DNA of 8,929 bases. It comes from Geosporobacter sp040797825 (GTDB lineage Bacteria; Bacillota; Clostridia; Peptostreptococcales; Thermotaleaceae). The position numbers and the translations under genes are program-made. The notes below the pieces were generated by a model that worked only from the letters and a program-made list of their open reading frames with translations, was not told the DNA's origin and searched no databases. This document shows, in pieces, positions 7,298-8,929 of the stretch. Location: contig JBFNEZ010000158.1 in assembly GCA_040797825.1 (NCBI GenBank), positions 1 to 8,929 on the forward strand, given 5' to 3'. Each line of letters starts with the position of its first letter. Positions within the stretch are counted from its first letter, which is position 1.

Positions 7298-7308
7298 AAA
7301 TGTATACT
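7280..7308 (+). promoter_or_regulatory. Candidate sigma-A promoter for the min genes
   Basis: A TTGAGT -35 box (7280-7285) and a TATACT -10 box (7303-7308) are separated by 17 bases, with four and five of six consensus positions matched. Transcription would begin near 7315, leaving a leader of about 78 bases before minC. The -35 box lies inside the right arm of the terminator hairpin. A weaker alternative, TTGTAA (7328-7333) with TATAAA (7349-7354), has a 15-base spacer. No operator or riboswitch is apparent in the leader. Confidence 0.5.
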
Positions 7309-7392
7309 TTTCACAAAAAAAGAGGAATTGTAAGTGTTTTGAAGAATATATAAACAATGTAGATTTATGCGTTCTCTGGAGGTCACTACAGT

Positions 7393-8022
7393 ATGTTGAA
7401 AAATAGTGCAATAGAATTTAAAGGAAACAAGGAAGGCATCGTAATATATTTTGATAAAAATGTAGACTATATACATTTAAAGGAGCAGCTTATAAATAGA
7501 CTTGAAGGGGCAAAAAAGTTCTTTAAGGGAGCCAAAGTTGCTAGCTTTCAGGGGAGAGACTTCACTGAAGATGAAGAAACAGAGCTTCGTGGCATTATAA
7601 ATAATCAATATGGAATGATTTTATTAGAGAGAAGTGAGGACAATATAGATTTGGAGACAAAAAAAATATTTATGGGTATTGAAGAAGGAAATACAAAGTT
7701 TATCCGGACTACAATTCGATCTGGTCAAAAAATAGAATTTAATGGAAATGTAGTGATTATTGGAGATGTAAATCCAGGTGCTGAAATAGTTGCAGAAGGA
7801 AATATTCTTGTCATGGGTTCAATGAGAGGGTTGGCCCATGCGGGCTCGTCAGGAAATGAAAAGGCATTTGTAGCTGCTTTTTGTCTTCAACCTAAACAGT
7901 TACGGATAGGGGACAAGATTGCGAGGTCACCAGACCATGATTATACTAAGCCCAATGTACCAGAATTGGCAAAGATAAAAGAAGGAAACTTAGTTATAGA
8001 GCCATATCTTCCGAAAAAATAG
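7393..8022 (+). CDS. minC: Septum site-determining protein MinC
   Basis: MinC is the inhibitor of FtsZ ring assembly. MinD recruits it to the membrane so that division is blocked near the poles. The 209-residue protein has an N-terminal domain (about residues 1-100) that contacts FtsZ. The well-conserved C-terminal beta-helix domain (about 103-205) shows TTIRSGQKIEFNGNVVIIGD, VNPGAEIVAEGNILVMGSMRG, AHAG and FVAAFCLQPKQLRIGD. The C-terminal domain makes the identification firm; it carries the dimer and MinD-binding faces. Length is typical for Firmicutes. The ATG follows GGAGGT (7378-7383, 9-base gap). It is the first gene after the strong terminator and lies 37 bases before minD, so it most likely opens a minCDE operon. 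Confidence 0.96.
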   Translation: MLKNSAIEFKGNKEGIVIYFDKNVDYIHLKEQLINRLEGAKKFFKGAKVASFQGRDFTEDEETELRGIINNQYGMILLERSEDNIDLETKKIFMGIEEGNTKFIRTTIRSGQKIEFNGNVVIIGDVNPGAEIVAEGNILVMGSMRGLAHAGSSGNEKAFVAAFCLQPKQLRIGDKIARSPDHDYTKPNVPELAKIKEGNLVIEPYLPKK

Positions 8023-8059
8023 ATTTTCGAATATCATATAGTGCGATGGAGGGGAAAAA

Positions 8060-8857
8060 ATGGGAGAAGTAATTGTCGTAACGTCTGGAAAAGGCGGCGT
8101 AGGAAAAACAACTACAACTGCAAATATTGGTACCGGCTTGGCTTTGAACGGTAAAAAAGTTGTTGTGGTGGATGCAGATATTGGACTTAGAAATTTAGAT
8201 GTTGTTATGGGTTTGGAGAATAGAATTGTATACGATATTGTAGATGTTGTTGAAGGTGTTTGTCGTTTAAGACAGGCACTTATAAAGGACAAGCGGTTTG
8301 ACGGACTATTTCTATTGCCTGCAGCTCAAACAAAAGATAAGAATGCAGTCAATCCCAAGCAAATGCAACAATTATGCAATGAATTAAAGGAGAGCTTTGA
8401 CTATGTAATTATTGATTGTCCTGCAGGAATTGAACAAGGTTTCAAAAACGCAATTGCAGGAGCAGATCGTGCTATCGTTGTTACTACTCCAGAGATTTCT
8501 GCTGTAAGAGATGCCGATAGGATTATTGGTCTCGTAGAAGCTTCAGAGTTAAAGAATCCAATGCTCATCATCAATCGTATTCGTATTGAAATGGTAAAAA
8601 GAGGAGATATGATGAATATTGATGATATGATTGATATCTTAGCCATTGATTTGTTGGGTGTTATTCCTGATGATGAGGCAATTGTTATCTCTACAAATAA
8701 GGGAGAGCCTGCAGTAACAGAGGATAATTCTATGGCTGGGAAAGCCTACAGAAACATTACAAAAAGAATTTTGGGAGAAGAAGTACCTTTTCTACAATTA
8801 GAAGGAGAAGAAAACTTTATGTCTAAACTTAGAAAGCTATTTGGCTTAAGCAAATAG
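8060..8857 (+). CDS. minD: Septum site-determining protein MinD (membrane ATPase)
   Basis: MinD is a ParA/MinD-type ATPase. It dimerises on the membrane when bound to ATP, carries MinC there, and is released when MinE stimulates hydrolysis. The 265-residue product has the deviant Walker A motif KGGVGKTTTT (signature Lys11, P-loop Lys16), switch I region DADIGLRNLDVVMGLENR with Asp38 and Asp40, and Walker B-like YVIIDCPAGIE. It ends in an amphipathic membrane-targeting helix (FMSKLRKLFGLSK, last 13 residues). All parts are present and the length is normal. The ATG at 8060 has GGAGGGG just upstream (8047-8053). It is followed 22 bases later by minE. MinE next to it indicates an oscillating E. 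coli-type Min system; a MinJ-DivIVA arrangement is less likely. Confidence 0.97.
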   Translation: MGEVIVVTSGKGGVGKTTTTANIGTGLALNGKKVVVVDADIGLRNLDVVMGLENRIVYDIVDVVEGVCRLRQALIKDKRFDGLFLLPAAQTKDKNAVNPKQMQQLCNELKESFDYVIIDCPAGIEQGFKNAIAGADRAIVVTTPEISAVRDADRIIGLVEASELKNPMLIINRIRIEMVKRGDMMNIDDMIDILAIDLLGVIPDDEAIVISTNKGEPAVTEDNSMAGKAYRNITKRILGEEVPFLQLEGEENFMSKLRKLFGLSK

Positions 8858-8879
8858 ATTCGAAAGGAGCGTTACAATA

Positions 8880-8929
8880 ATGGATTTTTTCAAGCTTTTC
8901 AGTAGAGAGGATGCTTCCAGTAAGAATGT
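8880..8929 (+). CDS. minE: Cell division topological specificity factor MinE, first 16 codons (cut by window end)
   Basis: An ATG at 8880, ten bases after AAAGGAG (8863-8869), starts MDFFKLFSREDASSKN and runs off the window end. A hydrophobic, Phe-rich start of this form is the membrane-targeting N-terminus of MinE, and the position directly after minD supports it. MinE stimulates MinD ATPase activity and drives pole-to-pole oscillation, so that inhibition is lowest at mid-cell. The MinD-binding helix and the beta-strand dimer domain lie beyond the window, so intactness cannot be judged. Confidence 0.85.
   Translation, partial: MDFFKLFSREDASSKN

Noticed and set aside
7328..7354. Second min promoter TTGTAA-15-TATAAA
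   Set aside because: The 15-base spacer is short for sigma-A and the -35 match is modest. It is kept only as an alternative to the 7280-7308 promoter.
1..8929. Hidden novel system, CRISPR array, mobile element, tRNA or riboswitch
   Set aside because: Coding is nearly continuous with recognisable core genes, gaps are under 120 bases, and I saw no direct-repeat arrays, transposase remnants or structured leader beyond the one terminator.

Overview
The window looks like the chromosome of a low-GC, spore-forming-type Clostridia (Firmicutes), broadly similar to Alkaliphilus and its relatives. Reasons: AT-rich sequence, strong AGGAGG-type ribosome binding sites, a Gx-transporter/DUF4321 pair upstream of maf-radC-mreBCD, and an oversized class B PBP followed by minCDE. 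The assignment is by protein resemblance and gene order only. All genes are on the + strand and tightly packed. The longest gap without a gene is about 116 bases (7277-7392), so no stretch over 300 bases is unexplained.

Region by region: (1) 1-807 holds a short remnant of secF that runs directly into a Gx-transporter gene lacking its N-terminus, then a small DUF4321 membrane protein. (2) 818-2113 holds maf (nucleotide pyrophosphatase) and radC (JAMM/MPN-domain protein). (3) 2152-7276 is the cell-elongation block mreB, mreC, mreD and mrdA (PBP2). mreD is broken: its 5' and 3' halves are in different frames, and a hydrophobic stretch between them seems to be missing. (4) A strong hairpin at 7256-7297 ends the elongation operon and includes the mrdA stop codon. 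A plausible sigma-A promoter overlaps its right arm. (5) 7393-8929 is the division-site block minC, minD and the first 16 codons of minE.

Functionally this is a core morphogenesis locus. MreBCD and PBP2 organise and carry out lateral-wall peptidoglycan synthesis, and MinCDE keeps the FtsZ ring away from the poles. I found no hidden defence system, mobile element, CRISPR array or RNA gene. The points worth a second look are two deletion-like lesions (the secF/Gx junction near 70 and mreD near 4350), the overlap of terminator and min promoter, and large insertions plus a Cys/His cluster in the PBP2 transpeptidase domain. Two lesions within 4.3 kb of otherwise intact core genes could be real deletions or a sequencing or assembly fault. 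The sequence alone cannot decide between these.
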